DNA from: Undaria pinnatifida
Taxonomy: Eukaryota; Sar; Phaeophyceae; Laminariales; Alariaceae
Reading direction: 5' to 3'
NCBI GenBank assembly: GCA_012845835.1
Contig: JABAKD010000014.1
Location: 11,317,219 to 11,381,218 of the forward strand
Length of the DNA: 64,000 bases
The position numbers and the translations under genes were made by a program. This document shows positions 42,586 through 53,689 of the stretch, in pieces (positions within the stretch are counted from its first letter, which is position 1; every line of letters begins with the position of its first letter). The notes below the pieces were generated by a model. It had not been told where the DNA came from. It saw only the letters and a list, made by a program, of their open reading frames with translations, and did no database searches.

Positions 42586-43389
42586 TGCCTGACTGCCTGA
42601 CTGCCTGAATGAGTGAGTGAGTGAGTGAGTGAGTGAGTGAGTGAGTGAGTGAGTGAGTGAGTGAGTGAGTGAGTGAGTGAGTGAGTGAGTGAGTGAGTGA
42701 GTGAGTGAGTGAGTGAGTGAGTGAGTGAGTGAGTGAGTGAGTGAGTGAGTGAGTGAGTGAGTGAGTGAGTGAGTGAGTGAGTGAGTGACTGAATGAGTGA
42801 GTGAGTGAGTGAGTGAGTGAGTGAGTGAGTGAGTGAGTGAGTGAGTGAGTGAGTGAGTGAGTGAGTGAGTGAGTGAGTGAGTGAGTGAGTGAGTGAGTGA
42901 GTGAGTGAGTGAGTGAGTGAGTGAGTGAGTGAGTGAGTGAGTGAGTGAGTGAGTGAGTGAGTGAGTGAGTGAGTGAGTGAGTGAGTGAGTGAGTGAGTGA
43001 GTGAGTGAGTGAGTGAGTGAGTGAGTGAGTGAGTGAGTGAGTGAGTGAGTGAGTGAGTGAGTGAGTGAGTGAGTGAGTGAGTGAGTGAGTGAGTGAGTGA
43101 GTGAGTGAGTGAGTGAGTGAGTGAGTGAGTGAGTGAGTGAGTGAGTGAGTGAGTGAGTGAGTGAGTGAGTGAGTGAGTGAGTGAGTGAGTGAGTGAGTGA
43201 GTGAGTGAGTGAGTGAGTGAGTGAGTGAGTGAGTGAGTGAGTGAATGAATGAATGAATGAATGAATGAATGAATGAATGAATGAATGAATGAATGAATGA
43301 ATGAATGAATGAATGAATGAATGAATGAATGAATGAATGAATGAATGAATGAATGAATGAATGAATGAATGGATGAATGAATGAATGAC
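42344..43389. repeat. Tetranucleotide satellite in three blocks, 1.05 kb
   Basis: (GACT/GGCT)n at 42349-42608, (GAGT)n at 42609-43240, (GAAT)n at 43241-43389, with single variant units. Long frames through it (FIHS/LTHS repeats) are artefacts. Confidence 0.97.
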
Positions 43390-44233
43390 ATGTTTTCCTC
43401 TGGAGCTCCAAAAGGGCAAAAACCGTAACAGCAACAGCAACGTAGCGGATGGCACCACATAGCCGGCGTCGGGGCAGCACTCCAACTGCTTGGGTTTCTA
43501 CTCTGTTACTGTTCCGACATGCCGAATGCAACCACTATTAATAGAGGATTAGGAGCATTGCTGCCTGCTGCCTGCTCTGTCCTCTACTCACTGCTGTAAT
43601 ATTGCATATTCCATGACCACAGGCACATACAGCAGTATGTAATGTTCCAGCTATGGATTATATTGCATGATACCTGGTACCAGGTACGACTCATGAACGC
43701 GAAAGGGCACGATGTTCATTCCACGGGAAAATCTACGGCTGGCTGCTATTCATTTGTTGCTGCTATTTTGGTGTGTGGATTCGTGTCAATCCCCTTTCAA
43801 GGTTTCAACGTTTCAAGGTGCAATGGCTGCAATAACTGCACTAGCTAGACCGCACTAGCTAGACTGCACTAGCTAGACTGCACTAGCTAGCCTGCACTAT
43901 GTATAGCTAGACTGCACTATTTACCTATTTAGTACTCCGGAGTATCTATTAATAGAGTGCTGTACTCATCCCCGGTTGTCGGGGTGAAGTACAGATACTG
44001 ATACTGATATACACCAGTACACTGACACTTCTGATACCTGCAGTTACCGGCACTGCTTGTTCTTTTTTGCCGCAGTACCAGGTACCAGGTGTGTAAAAGG
44101 CAACAATGGGTGATGCGACAACGTCCCGATATCAGATAACATGATGTCAACAACTATTTCATAATTGCGGCCATGTTATACTTGGTGAGACTACCACAGC
44201 ACGGTTGGGTTGATGACGCCCACGCGACAAGTT

Positions 44234-44543
44234 TCTTTTTTTTTTCAAACTTCTACTTTCCAGCTTCTGGACAAGCCGTGGTCACAGGTGTCGTCCCTTC
44301 TCTTCCCCCAGCCCCAGTTCTTCCCTTCAATTTTTGTGGCGCGTAGGGTTCAGCAATCCCACTGCTCGTCGATTTTTCATCGAGCGTTGCCAACCAACTC
44401 ACGCTCTCGCGCTTTTTGCAAGTTAATTTGTGCACGAGAAAAAGTCCCCACGAATTTATACGAGTACGCACTCGGGGGGGCTCGAACTCGCGAAACTGAC
44501 CCATACCAGGCTTGAGGATAACCTGATACGCCACCGGGGCGAC
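44234..44543 (-). mobile_element. Family A SINE, copy 5
   Basis: Tail (T)12 at the left, head CCGGGGCGAC at the right. Flanks ACAAGTT (left) and ACAAATT (right) suggest a target duplication with one mismatch. Confidence 0.85.
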
Positions 44544-44681
44544 AAATTAAGGCATTGCCCCGAGCGTTCAAGGGGACAAGCGTGATGCTGTCCTTGGCAT
44601 GCTTTTGCATGTTCTGGTCGGTGGTGTTTTGTGCTCAAGGGTAACTCCGCCACCGACACACTCCGCTAATAGTATATACAG

Positions 44682-45210
44682 TACTATTAATACGAGTACC
44701 AGGGGGTTGTATCGTCGCCCCGGTGGCGTATCAGGTTATCCTCAAGCCTGGTATAGGTCAGTTTCGTGAGTTCGAATCCCCCCGAGTGCATACTCGCATA
44801 AATTCGTGGGGACTTTTTCTTCCGCTCGAATTGACTTGCGGAAAAGGCGAGAGCGTGAGTTATTAATAGCAACACTCGATGAAAAACCGACGAGCAGCGG
44901 GATAGCTGAACCCTCTGCGCGATAAATGTTGAAGGGAAGAACCGGGGGGAAGAAGGGACGACCCCTGTGACCACGGCTTGTCCAGAAGCTGGAAAGTACA
45001 AGTGTGCCAAAAAAAAACAAAACAACAAAAAAATCGTAAAATGGTCATTCGTTTATCTTATCTTGCAATCATGAGTCAAGAGTCCATTCTCGCCTTCATC
45101 AGTCGTACCTGGTACCAGATATCATATATGGTCTCTGACTCAAGATTGCGAGACGAGATAGACGAATGGCTATTTTACGATACAACCTCCTGGTATTCGT
45201 ATTACTATTA
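44682..45210. mobile_element. Hairpin MITE carrying SINE copy 6
   Basis: Left arm ATACGAGTACCAGGGGGTTG...ATCGT + AAAATGGTCATTCG; right arm is its inverse (45128-45210). Without the SINE it is about 210 bp, with arms of roughly 80 bp. No ORF. Confidence 0.75.
44716..45032 (+). mobile_element. Family A SINE, copy 6 (inserted in a MITE)
   Basis: Head CGCCCCGGTGGCGTATCAGG, B-box GAGTTCGAATCCC, tail A9CA4C... . ATCGT flanks it at 44711-44715 and 45033-45037. Removing it restores a hairpin element whose other arm reads continuously (45168-45210). Confidence 0.88.
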
Positions 45211-45448
45211 CTAGCAATTCATTATTAGTGGAGTTTGTCGGATATCGGGACGATGTCTCATCACCCATTGTTGCCTTTTACATACCTGGTACTGCGGCAG
45301 AAAAGAACAAGCAGTGCCGGTAACTGCAGGTATCAGAAGTGTCAGTGTACTGCTGTATATCAGTATCAGTACTCTACCCCGAGGCGCGCAGACTGACTAT
45401 AATATCTGATCCGAGGCTCGCAGACCGACTGCTGTCTCTGTGTGTATA

Positions 45449-45685
45449 TTATAAAACTAAAAATTCACTCCAGCTGTGAGATCGAAAAACTGTCGAAACT
45501 CATATTTGCCAATTGTGTGATACTCCGATCACGCGTATTACGGGTTGTGTGTCCTCATTAAAGATATAGGTCGGCGCCTCCCCTTGCAACTACAGCAGTG
45601 TAGCTATCAGGGTCCACAGGGTGATGTTAGTCAGTCTGTGCGCGGAAACTATAAAACCCGTTTCTGAGGGGACAAAATCTGACAG
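45449..45685 (-). mobile_element. Family B element, copy 6
   Basis: Fixed end ATTATAAAACTAAAAATTCA; stops after GACAAAATCTGACAGC. Confidence 0.8.
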
Positions 45686-45999
45686 CGTGCATATATAGTG
45701 ATCGTGGAGAGACTTGCTGACGGTATTCTAGGCGTGAAACACGGTGTCGCCGCCTTCGTCATTCAACTCCTCGAATGCTATTATAATAATGCTGCTACTT
45801 GTTGCTGTCGATCACTCTCGTCTGGTCGATGGAACATTAGCAGTACGCGATAGCACTGAACAAATAATTTGATAGCTAATAATTTCAGGCTCAATGAAAT
45901 TTTAGACGAAGATATAAACATAAAACTTCTGGTATGATGGCCTTTTTGTCTGATTGCTGGTCGATCATTGGCGGGAGATCGTACATAAAGTAACCGTCA

Positions 46000-46570
46000 T
46001 CTGGGGACGATAGGGTCCATTCCCAGAATCATTATCCATTCACATATATACAACTCCGACAACCCGGGCACGAACACGGATATATCACCAGGATTTATAC
46101 CCCTCCGCACAGTGTGGAAATCTCTAATGCCACCGACCGGTCGATCTCTAATTGGCTGGGGTTCGTATAATATAGAGCCAGCTCCACCCGGAGACGATAG
46201 GCTCCCATCCCCGGTCTAGGGGTCATTCCATATATCTAAATATCAGACAAACGGGGGAAGGAAACAGAGTTCTCTCGCGTCGACATCGCCCCCCACGGTG
46301 TGGAAACCCCAGTTCCATTGGCTAGAATCGCTGATAGGTTCGAGCTCCACAGCGGCCTCCCAACCCTAGTAGGAGGATGATAGAGGCTCACCAACCGATG
46401 AGGGGCAGTTCCGTCGCACACGGGGGAGATAGGGCCCATCCCCGGTTCAGAAGTCCTCCGAATATCTACAGCCCTAGCAACGCAAGAACTATAACGATGA
46501 TCTCCCGGGTCGATATACCTCCCCGCAAGGCGTGTCAACCCCGACTCCATTGGCTTATTTCTCGTGATTG
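46000..46570. repeat. Degenerate tandem repeat of about 200 bp
   Basis: GGGGACGATAGGGTCCATTC, GGAGACGATAGGCTCCCATC and GGGGAGATAGGGCCCATCCC head three units, each with a later CCCCGCAAGGTGTGGAAACC-like block. Confidence 0.65.
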
Positions 46571-46579
46571 GCTGGTAGG

Positions 46580-47245
46580 CTTTGACCCAATAAGCTCACA
46601 ATTACTTCGACTGAGTCAGGTTTTCTCGCACACTTCTCGCATACGGCAAACATTTGCAATGCGAGCGCAGTTCGATGAGTTATTTGCATGATAGGTCGCA
46701 AAAAAAAGCGATTTTGAGCCTGCCTGAGCTATTATATCGGGTTGGCGTGCCGAGCAAGCACGCTCAAAGTGAGGGTGAGAAACACTTGAACAGCAACAAC
46801 AGCACCAAACGCAATATAAATGGACGAATTAGAGTCATATGTATGCTGGATTCAGGCCCCCCCGGCCCTAAGCACAATTAACTAAAAAAAAAAATGGGGT
46901 GTTTAAAGAAAAACGACACAATAGTATGTGGAACTAAGACTGGCACCACTCGAGCATAATATTAATAGCCAACCGTGGAAAAAAGCCCGAAATAAGGCCA
47001 AAACAGTGAGTATTTGACTCACTGGCATAATGGTCCAAGAATCATGGAATACTTGCTGTGTCCGAATAATCACCTCTTTGTTGCTCATGCGGCACCAAAA
47101 AAAATCGCTTAAAATTCTGATTTCATTCGCTTATTGGGTCAGAAACCTAAGCTCGCTATTATAATATTTTCGCGGGTTTTCTTGCATATACTACTCGCGC
47201 AGGGCAAAAAATTGCCATGCGACCGCAATTCGTACCAAACGCTCG
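46580..47245. repeat. Inverted/direct repeat region without genes
   Basis: GACCCAATAAGCTCAC (46585) is the inverse of CGCTTATTGGGTC (47131), while TTTGCAATGCGAGCGCAGTT (46649) and TTGCCATGCGACCGCAATTC (47211) are direct repeats. No gene recognised. Confidence 0.4.
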
Positions 47246-47476
47246 ACCTCGGGATGAATCTATGCAGTTCGTGCCCAGAGCGTCACGATGAAGACACTCG
47301 GGACATAAGAAGAGCGGTCAAATCGCGATGTCCCGGCATACAAACAGCCATATATATTGCCCACAACAGATACGTGAGAGCAATTGAGCGCCTGCTTCGG
47401 CTTGACACAGGGTGATCTTGAATCGGGATATACTACCCCTGGTCTTTCTTCTGTCTGTTCTATTCTTTTCTTTTAT

Positions 47477-47672
47477 CACGAGATATTTGTGCAGAAGATC
47501 GCTATTTTTTATGACACTGCTATATTGTCGATTGCAAGGAGATATTGTCAAGAAGGTCCCTATTACACTGTATCATCGGTTAATTCCTGGCGAACACGAG
47601 GCGACATTTTCAAGAAGATCCCATATTTTACTATTAATATACTGTCATCAATTAATTGCCGGCGCACACGAT
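47477..47672. repeat. Tandem repeat of about 65 bp, three units
   Basis: GAGATATTGTCAAGAAGGTC, GACATTTTCAAGAAGATCCC and a 5' unit GAGATATTTGTGCAGAAGAT. Confidence 0.75.
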
Positions 47673-47699
47673 GTACTGACCAGCAGCAATAACAACAGT

Positions 47700-48677
47700 C
47701 AGTAGCCAGCGCAATTCTTGCAACCACACAACAAAGCGTTCGAAACACTACTACCTTGATAATCACACCTACCTTTAGAAGTGCATCCACGTTTCGTTTG
47801 TGGGGATAAATATACATGAAATTCGGGTGAGACATTAATTATGCGGTCTTGAAAGATGGATGGTGGATCGTGGACCAATATATACGGAACGACTCTTTTG
47901 AGCGGCGATGAAAAAGACTGACAAAACATTGTTTCTCGAACTGTGATTTTTGAAAGCGATTCCGTTCGTTGTGTTTGTTTTCTATTTTTTTTATGGTCTG
48001 GCCTGTTTTGTTGTGTTCGCGTACCCGGTACGCTAGCATTTCACTTGCTCTACACCTTGATTGATTTTGCGATTGTTTGGTTTACCCTGTCTCACAGTCT
48101 GTGACCACATGATAATAAGTTGTATCTCTCTAGGATGAAGAACCAGCACAGACACTGGGTGTAATGATGTTGGGTAGGGAACGGCCCCCCTCGAAGACAA
48201 CGAACGCTTGAACAAGCAAGGTATTTAACCTTGACATCCGATATCCAAAAGCAACGATACAGCAGTCAGTTTTACGATGTGCACAATAGGCTAAACGCTT
48301 CGAGGTGTGACCATGAAAAAGTGTGGTGAGGGCGGAATGAGACAGTTTGGAAATAAATGTTTCCCCATATACACGTTTTTTTCTGCATATATATGCCAAG
48401 CTCCAAGAATAGCTCGGGCGTATACCGTCCGACGTACAAAATTTGCGCACTTCTCGCTTGTCTCGCTTAGCCCACGTACCCGATCCCGGCCAGATGCGGA
48501 ACGGATACGGCAGGGTGAGGGACGTTTGAGCCGCCCCCCGAAGACGGCGCTCGAACGAAGCTATTTGACCGAGAAGTGCAGTTCCGAGAATCGCATACTG
48601 AGACCGAGACGGAAAAAAACTCCTGACCGAATCCCCCCCCCCCAAAATATCATATATACATATACCTCTGCTCGCTC
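47700..48677. other. No gene recognised
   Basis: Apart from family H at 48.1 kb, open frames (171 codons minus 48645-48130; 191 plus 48307-48882) lack motifs and the latter runs into family B copy 7. Confidence 0.3.
48088..48215 (+). mobile_element. Family H retroposon, copy at 48.1 kb
   Basis: TGTGACCACATGATAATAAG, then TCTAGGATGAAGAACCAGCA aligns with the 25.9-kb copy; the 3' tail is lost. Confidence 0.6.
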
Positions 48678-49020
48678 TTCATCAAAATCAGGCCCCCACG
48701 TCCTTAAAAACTCCGCCCCCCCCCTCGCCGGTTATTCGACTTACAGGATTCACTTGATAAACGGATACATTTCCCTCCACAGCTGTCAGATTTTGTCCCC
48801 CTCAGAAACGGGTTTTATAGTTTCCGCGAACAGACTGACTAACATCACCCTGTTGACCCTGATAGCTACACTGTATTTGTAAGAGGAGTCGCCGACCTAT
48901 ATCCTTAATGAGGACACACAACTCGTAATACGCGCGATCGGAGTATCACACACAGCTTGCAAAGATGAGTTTCGACGAAATCTTCGATCTCACAGCTGGA
49001 GTGGATTTTCATTTTTTATA
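48678..49020 (+). mobile_element. Family B element, copy 7
   Basis: Begins ATCAAAATCAGGCCCCCACG and runs to the fixed end TTTTCATTTTTTATAATA. Directly followed by copy 8. Confidence 0.8.
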
Positions 49021-49021
49021 A

Positions 49022-49890
49022 TATATATACCTCTTGCTCAAACGCCCCACCTGACATCAAAATCTGCAAGAGTAATAAACACTTCCACGCATTGGATATC
49101 ACCTCATTATCTTTCTAGAGCCATCCATGCCGCTGCTGCAATCCCCCCCCCCCCCCCCCAGCCCCCTTCCCAACGCCCCCTCCTTCCCCACCACCCGCAC
49201 CATCGCCTAGACCTAGAACCACGTGTATAGCGAACCCCTACATCTATGCGACCTAAAGCCCTTCCCCCACCACCTAAAACACTCCGCCCTCTACTCACTG
49301 GTTGTACGACTTATAGGATATACCAGGTACATTATAAACAGGTGCATTCTTTCCAAAACCGTCGGATTTATTCCCTTAAGGATTTATAGTTTCCACGCAC
49401 AAATTGAGCTGCCCCGCCCATCCCCCCCCCCCCCATGATAAACTGGTGCATTCTTTCCAAAACCGTCACATTTATCCCCGTAAAGGATTTATAGTTTCCA
49501 CGCACAAATTGACCTGCCCCCCCCCCCCCCTCCCCCCCCCCCGTTCCCTCTTAATCAAAACCAGGCCCCCACGCCCTTCAAAACTCTGCCCTCGCCTCAC
49601 CGGTTATTCGATTTACAGGATTCACTTGATAAACTGATGCATTTCCTTCCACAGCTGTCAGATTTTGTCCCCCTCAGAAACGGGTTTTATAGTTTCCGCG
49701 CACAGACTGACTAGCATCACCCTGTTGACCTTGATAGCTACACTTTAGTTGCAAGGGGAGTTGCCGACCTATATCCTTAATGAGGACACACAACCCGCAA
49801 TACGCGCGATCGGAGTATCACACACAGCTTGCAAAGATGAGTTTCGACAAAATCTTCGATCCACAGCTGGAGTGTATTTTATTTTTATAA
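49022..49890 (+). mobile_element. Family B element, copy 8 (longest)
   Basis: Starts near CCTCTTGCTCAAACGCCCCA, shared with copy 3. It contains an internal duplication of a 'TTTATAGTTTCCACGCACAA' block (49383 and 49489) and ends at TTTTATTTTTATAATA. Long C tracts break alignment. Confidence 0.78.
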
Positions 49891-51017
49891 TATACCTGGT
49901 ATATTTATTTTATTCTTGGCCCGCCTATACTGCTATACTCGGTACCAGTATGACGCTATTGATATATACATATATAGCAGCCCTTCAATGAACAACACAC
50001 CACTCGGACGATATGTGAGGTGTTATCAAGTAGGATGATTGTCTCGGGAACCGGCAGAGTGCGCACGCCTCGCAACGCGCCTACGTGAATATCTCGACGA
50101 GATATTACATGTCGTCGTTTTTGTTGTATGCGCCCCCCTCAAATTGGACATGTCGACGAAAATGGCTGTCAAGTTCGTCCCTGGGGGTGTGATACTAGTG
50201 GGTTAATAGGTCATACGAGTGTGTCACTACTAATGTTACTATTATAGTGTGTTATCTTGCATGATCTACCAACAATACAAAGCAATACCATGGTACGGTA
50301 CGGTACGGTATTAAAACACTCGTGGTCAAGGGGTTCATCACTGCTGTACCTAATGATGTACAATACCTACAGCAGTATTGATGCACCTGATATACCGTGC
50401 AAGTAGAGGTCCCTTTGTAATGCCGGATGATAGTGGCATCATTTCCGACTTCGTAATAATAAGACGCACCACACACCGGCATTGCTACTATTCAAAATAA
50501 TTAATACTATTATTACTGTATACTGTTCGTCGTGCAGTATGGTAGGATGGCTTCTGGACGCATACTATGATACGAGTTTGCCTCCTGAGGCACATACTCA
50601 AATTTGTCTAGTCGTTCTCTTTCCACAAGGGTGTACACAGCAGCAATGCTGCTGTGTTGTTTGCAATAAGCTGTCTTTCCACCAATCTACACCCAGCGCA
50701 ACTATTAATACCAGTATCCGGGCTGATGTCTCATAGACAGTAGGCGCGGTCGTCTGTGCTCACGATCACCGTGCGGTTCTTACGGTGCAGGCAGCCAACC
50801 GCTGTAGTTTGTAGCCGCGAGTGGGTTAGTTGTGGGAACGGGGGAACTCTATGCTGTAGTTGAGTGGATACCCGCGGCCATGTGAGTTCAGTTTGCACAT
50901 TGGACATTTTCACTTGTGCGCCTTCTTCGTATCGTGCGTTGTAGGCGGGAAAGCGTAGTATTTCCCGGACGACTTTTGATTTCATTTGGTTTTTCGGGTC
51001 TTCCTAGGGCTCCAGCA
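49891..51017. other. No gene recognised
   Basis: Contains scattered GCAGTA, ATTAATA and TACGGTACGGTACGG (50290) words and an H-like trace at about 50640-50710. Confidence 0.3.
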
Positions 51018-51082
51018 CCTTTGCGTGACCACGGACTCTAGACATTTTACAAGAGTTACAACAACAACAACAACAACAACAG
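51018..51082 (+). repeat. Family G-like 3' fragment with (AAC)n
   Basis: TGACCACGGACT and a related ending followed by (AAC)8. Diverged. Confidence 0.45.
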
Positions 51083-51219
51083 GAGCTCTACATAGCTCTG
51101 CTAGTGCTGTGGCCACAAACGAGACATACCATACACAAAATTGCAACATTACAGCAGGGTGATTTGTCCATGATGGCATGCAATGTACTAATGCAATGGC
51201 AGCCGCGAGGAGCACGCGG

Positions 51220-51400
51220 GCAAAAAACAAAATTGCAAGCCAGCACACCAGACTAATTGCACTAACAAAGAAAAAACATATTAATGAGAAAGGAGAAAAA
51301 AACAAAGAGAAAAACAATTGGACAAAAAAAGGGAAACAGGACGACACGACACACGCGAAAAACGAAGGAAGCACGACAGATAACAGACAACCAGCAACGA
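51220..51400. repeat. Family J A-rich repeat, copy 1
   Basis: CAAAATTGCAAGCCAGCACA and GGGAAACAGGACGACACGAC match 56005-56340. Frames on the minus strand are Phe/Leu-rich and probably non-coding. Confidence 0.5.
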
Positions 51401-52331
51401 GTGTTTGCGTAAAAAAAAATCACTAAATATTCTTCCATCAAGCTAAAAAAAGGCCACATTCACTCCGGCATGCTTTTGGTGGTGTTTGCGGTAAACGAAT
51501 CGCAGAAAAGGCGTACACGGCCTCCATATCACAGGCGGGGAGCGGGGAGGCAACATCAAATTTTGAATTTAGACATGGTGCGGTAGCACCTATTTATAGA
51601 CTCTAGGTCAGGGGCAGGCCCAGCACAACACCATCAGACAAACAGCAGCACGGCAGCAGCAGCTGCTGCGCAGTAGCATCACAGCAGCCGCTGCAGCAGC
51701 AGCAGCAGCAGCGGCGGGGGAAGGGACGGAGGTGGCGGTGGCGATGGCCCCGCCTAATGAGTTGCGGCACAGCAGCTCGGCTCGGCCTGGCTCGATCACC
51801 ACGATCACCACAACATCAGAACAGCCAGTTTTTTACGAAGTTTTTTCAGAAACAAACGCAGGAGACACCAACCGCAGCAGCAGTAGCGGCGGCGGCGGCC
51901 GTGCGGCGTGGGTGGCGGTGGCAGTGGAGGCTTCGGCGAAGGCGTTGTGGTAATACCGACGATGGTTGACAAAATCAGCACCGGATACGACATCACGCAG
52001 CAGCAGAAAACCAGGCCACATCGTAGAGAGCGCGGGAGCGCTGGCTCACTAGCACCTACTCCTGAGGTTGCGCGCACGCGCCATGCTTCCCCAGCTACCC
52101 TTTGTGCCTCCGCATCAAGCTTGGGTTGTGTCTACCGCTGCCAAGCACAGCGCACAGCGAGCAGTGTCTGCTGTGTGCTGCCGTGTGGGTTGTGCCCTCG
52201 TGCCCTCTGATTGTTGTGCCGTTGTGCCTGGAGAGGAACGGTGTTAAGCTCGGTATTTGTAGGCCAATCGTATGAGCTGGTCGTCATTGATATAAGTTCA
52301 CTCTAAATCGTTCACTCAAGTCGGAATTTTC

Positions 52332-53064
52332 CAGGGTACTCCTCGGGAATTTTCCCGTCACGGTTTTCCCGTCGTAATAGGCGGATACGGGACGGTAGCG
52401 GAATACCGTCAAAATTCGCGATACCGTATACCGTCAAAGTCGGTACCGTCAACAAACGAGAATCCGCTTCCCGTTTAAAAAGTACCGTATTTTTCAAAAC
52501 CGCCAAAAAAATACCGTCATGATGCAGTACCGTCAAAAAAGTACCGCCATGTGCCAATACCGTCAAAACAGTTCCGGCAAGACAAGTATGTCTGTGAACT
52601 GCCGGTAGTCCAGTAGGTAGCGGGCACGACGGTGAGTTATTGAACTGGAGTTCGATCCTCACTGATGTCCTCTTTTTTTTTTTTTCATAACTTCGAGTAA
52701 TTTTTTTTTTTTGTTCTAGGATTTTTGGTTCAGTTGGTTGCGTTTCGGAAGAACCAGGACCTCCTCTGCAGCGAATTTCACCTGATCACATGTATCGTAT
52801 GTTCGGTACCGGGTATAGGCGATACCGTCATTTTTCAGTACCGTGCAAAAGGTACCGTCAAAAAACGAGAAACCGTTTCCCGTTTGAAAAGTACCGTCAT
52901 TTTCAGAACCGTACAAAAAACCCGTCATAATTCGCCGTACCGTATACCGCCAAAATCGGTACCGTCAAAAAATGAGAATCCGTTTCCCGTTTAAAAAGTA
53001 CCGTATATTTCAGAACCGTCAAACTTCGTACCGTCATCAAAAACCGGTACCGAGGAGTACCCTG
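52332..53064. mobile_element. hAT-like MITE, 733 bp
   Basis: Perfect 15-bp terminal inverted repeats (CAGGGTACTCCTCGG / CCGAGGAGTACCCTG), flanked by the 8-bp direct repeat GAATTTTC (52324-52331, 53065-53072). CAGGG ends plus 8-bp target duplications are hAT hallmarks. The interior is made of TACCGTCAAAA-type subterminal repeats around a tRNA-like segment. No transposase, so non-autonomous. Confidence 0.9.
52598..52672 (+). other. tRNA-like segment inside the hAT-like MITE
   Basis: TAGTCCAGTAGGTAGCG (A-box-like) and GGAGTTCGATCCTC (B-box-like) followed by a 14-T run. T-arm pairing is imperfect, so it is a tRNA-derived relic rather than a gene. Confidence 0.45.
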
Positions 53065-53364
53065 GAATTTTCATGCCGTTTTGGGGCAAATTCTTCCTTA
53101 AAAGTTTGCTCGGCAATTTTTTTTAATGGAATTTTTTATTGAATTCTTTTACCGCAACCAATCGAGTAACACAACACATGACGCCATACAAACCAACGTC
53201 CAAGGCAGCAACCATATCGGGTTTCAAAAGCCCCTATTAATGATCAAGACTACTGGTGTTGTACTTGTTTGCTACTCGTACTGCTACTGACTGCTGTGTA
53301 GGAGTAGGGGCATAGCCAGCTAGGCATTGCGGTATGTTGTATAGTAGTCTTCGCCTGCGCACTG

Positions 53365-53490
53365 TTTCTGACGACAGAGTGGTGCCAATACTGTCGTCAT
53401 CCTCGCCCCCGTACTGACGACAGAGTGGTGCCAATAGCCAATACCGTCATCCTCGCCCCCGTACGTACCGAATACATAAACGACGCCTAT
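53365..53490. repeat. Family L repeat, copy 2, with internal duplication
   Basis: CTGACGACAGAGTGGTGCCA occurs twice (53370, 53415). Confidence 0.65.
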
Positions 53491-53578
53491 TAGTAGCGAG
53501 GATAAACGCAACAATGAAGCAGATACAGTACATGATGCTATTTATGAGCTATTACTACCAAGACATTTCCTTATAACA

Positions 53579-53667
53579 GTACCAGCACACGAGACTTTTT
53601 GCAGTGCTATTGCAGTGCTATCGCAGTGTATTGTCTTCACATCAAACCATTCTTTCTACCCAACGAA
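53579..53667 (-). repeat. Family H-containing 89-bp duplicate, copy 1
   Basis: Nearly identical to 56052-56139 (GCACACGAGACTTTTTGCAG, then CATCAAACCATTCTTT). Confidence 0.8.
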
Positions 53668-53689
53668 ATTTCTTGAACAGCGGCTCCCT

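Larger units (their letters stand above)
43981..45380. repeat. Large inverted repeat enclosing SINEs and MITE
   Basis: 43981-44150 and 45240-45380 are inverted copies (core CAGTTACCGGCACTGCTTGT / its complement). They enclose two family A SINEs in opposite orientation and the hairpin MITE. Confidence 0.75.
51401..53159 (-). mobile_element. Family F element, copy 2, split by a hAT-like MITE
   Basis: Aligns with copy 1 in reverse from GTGTTTGCGTAAAA to TGAATTCTTTTACCGCAA, interrupted at 52332-53064. Its CAG tract is only about six units. Confidence 0.78.

Noticed and set aside
42320-43531. Three minus-strand frames of 376-403 codons (FIHS/LTHS/SVSQ repeats)
   Set aside because: Pure tetranucleotide repeat; all three frames are open because the unit lacks stops.
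47842-48215. Bacterial-type operon or defence system
   Set aside because: No run of adjacent same-strand genes, ribosome-binding sites or CRISPR-like repeats anywhere in the window; the sequence is eukaryotic.
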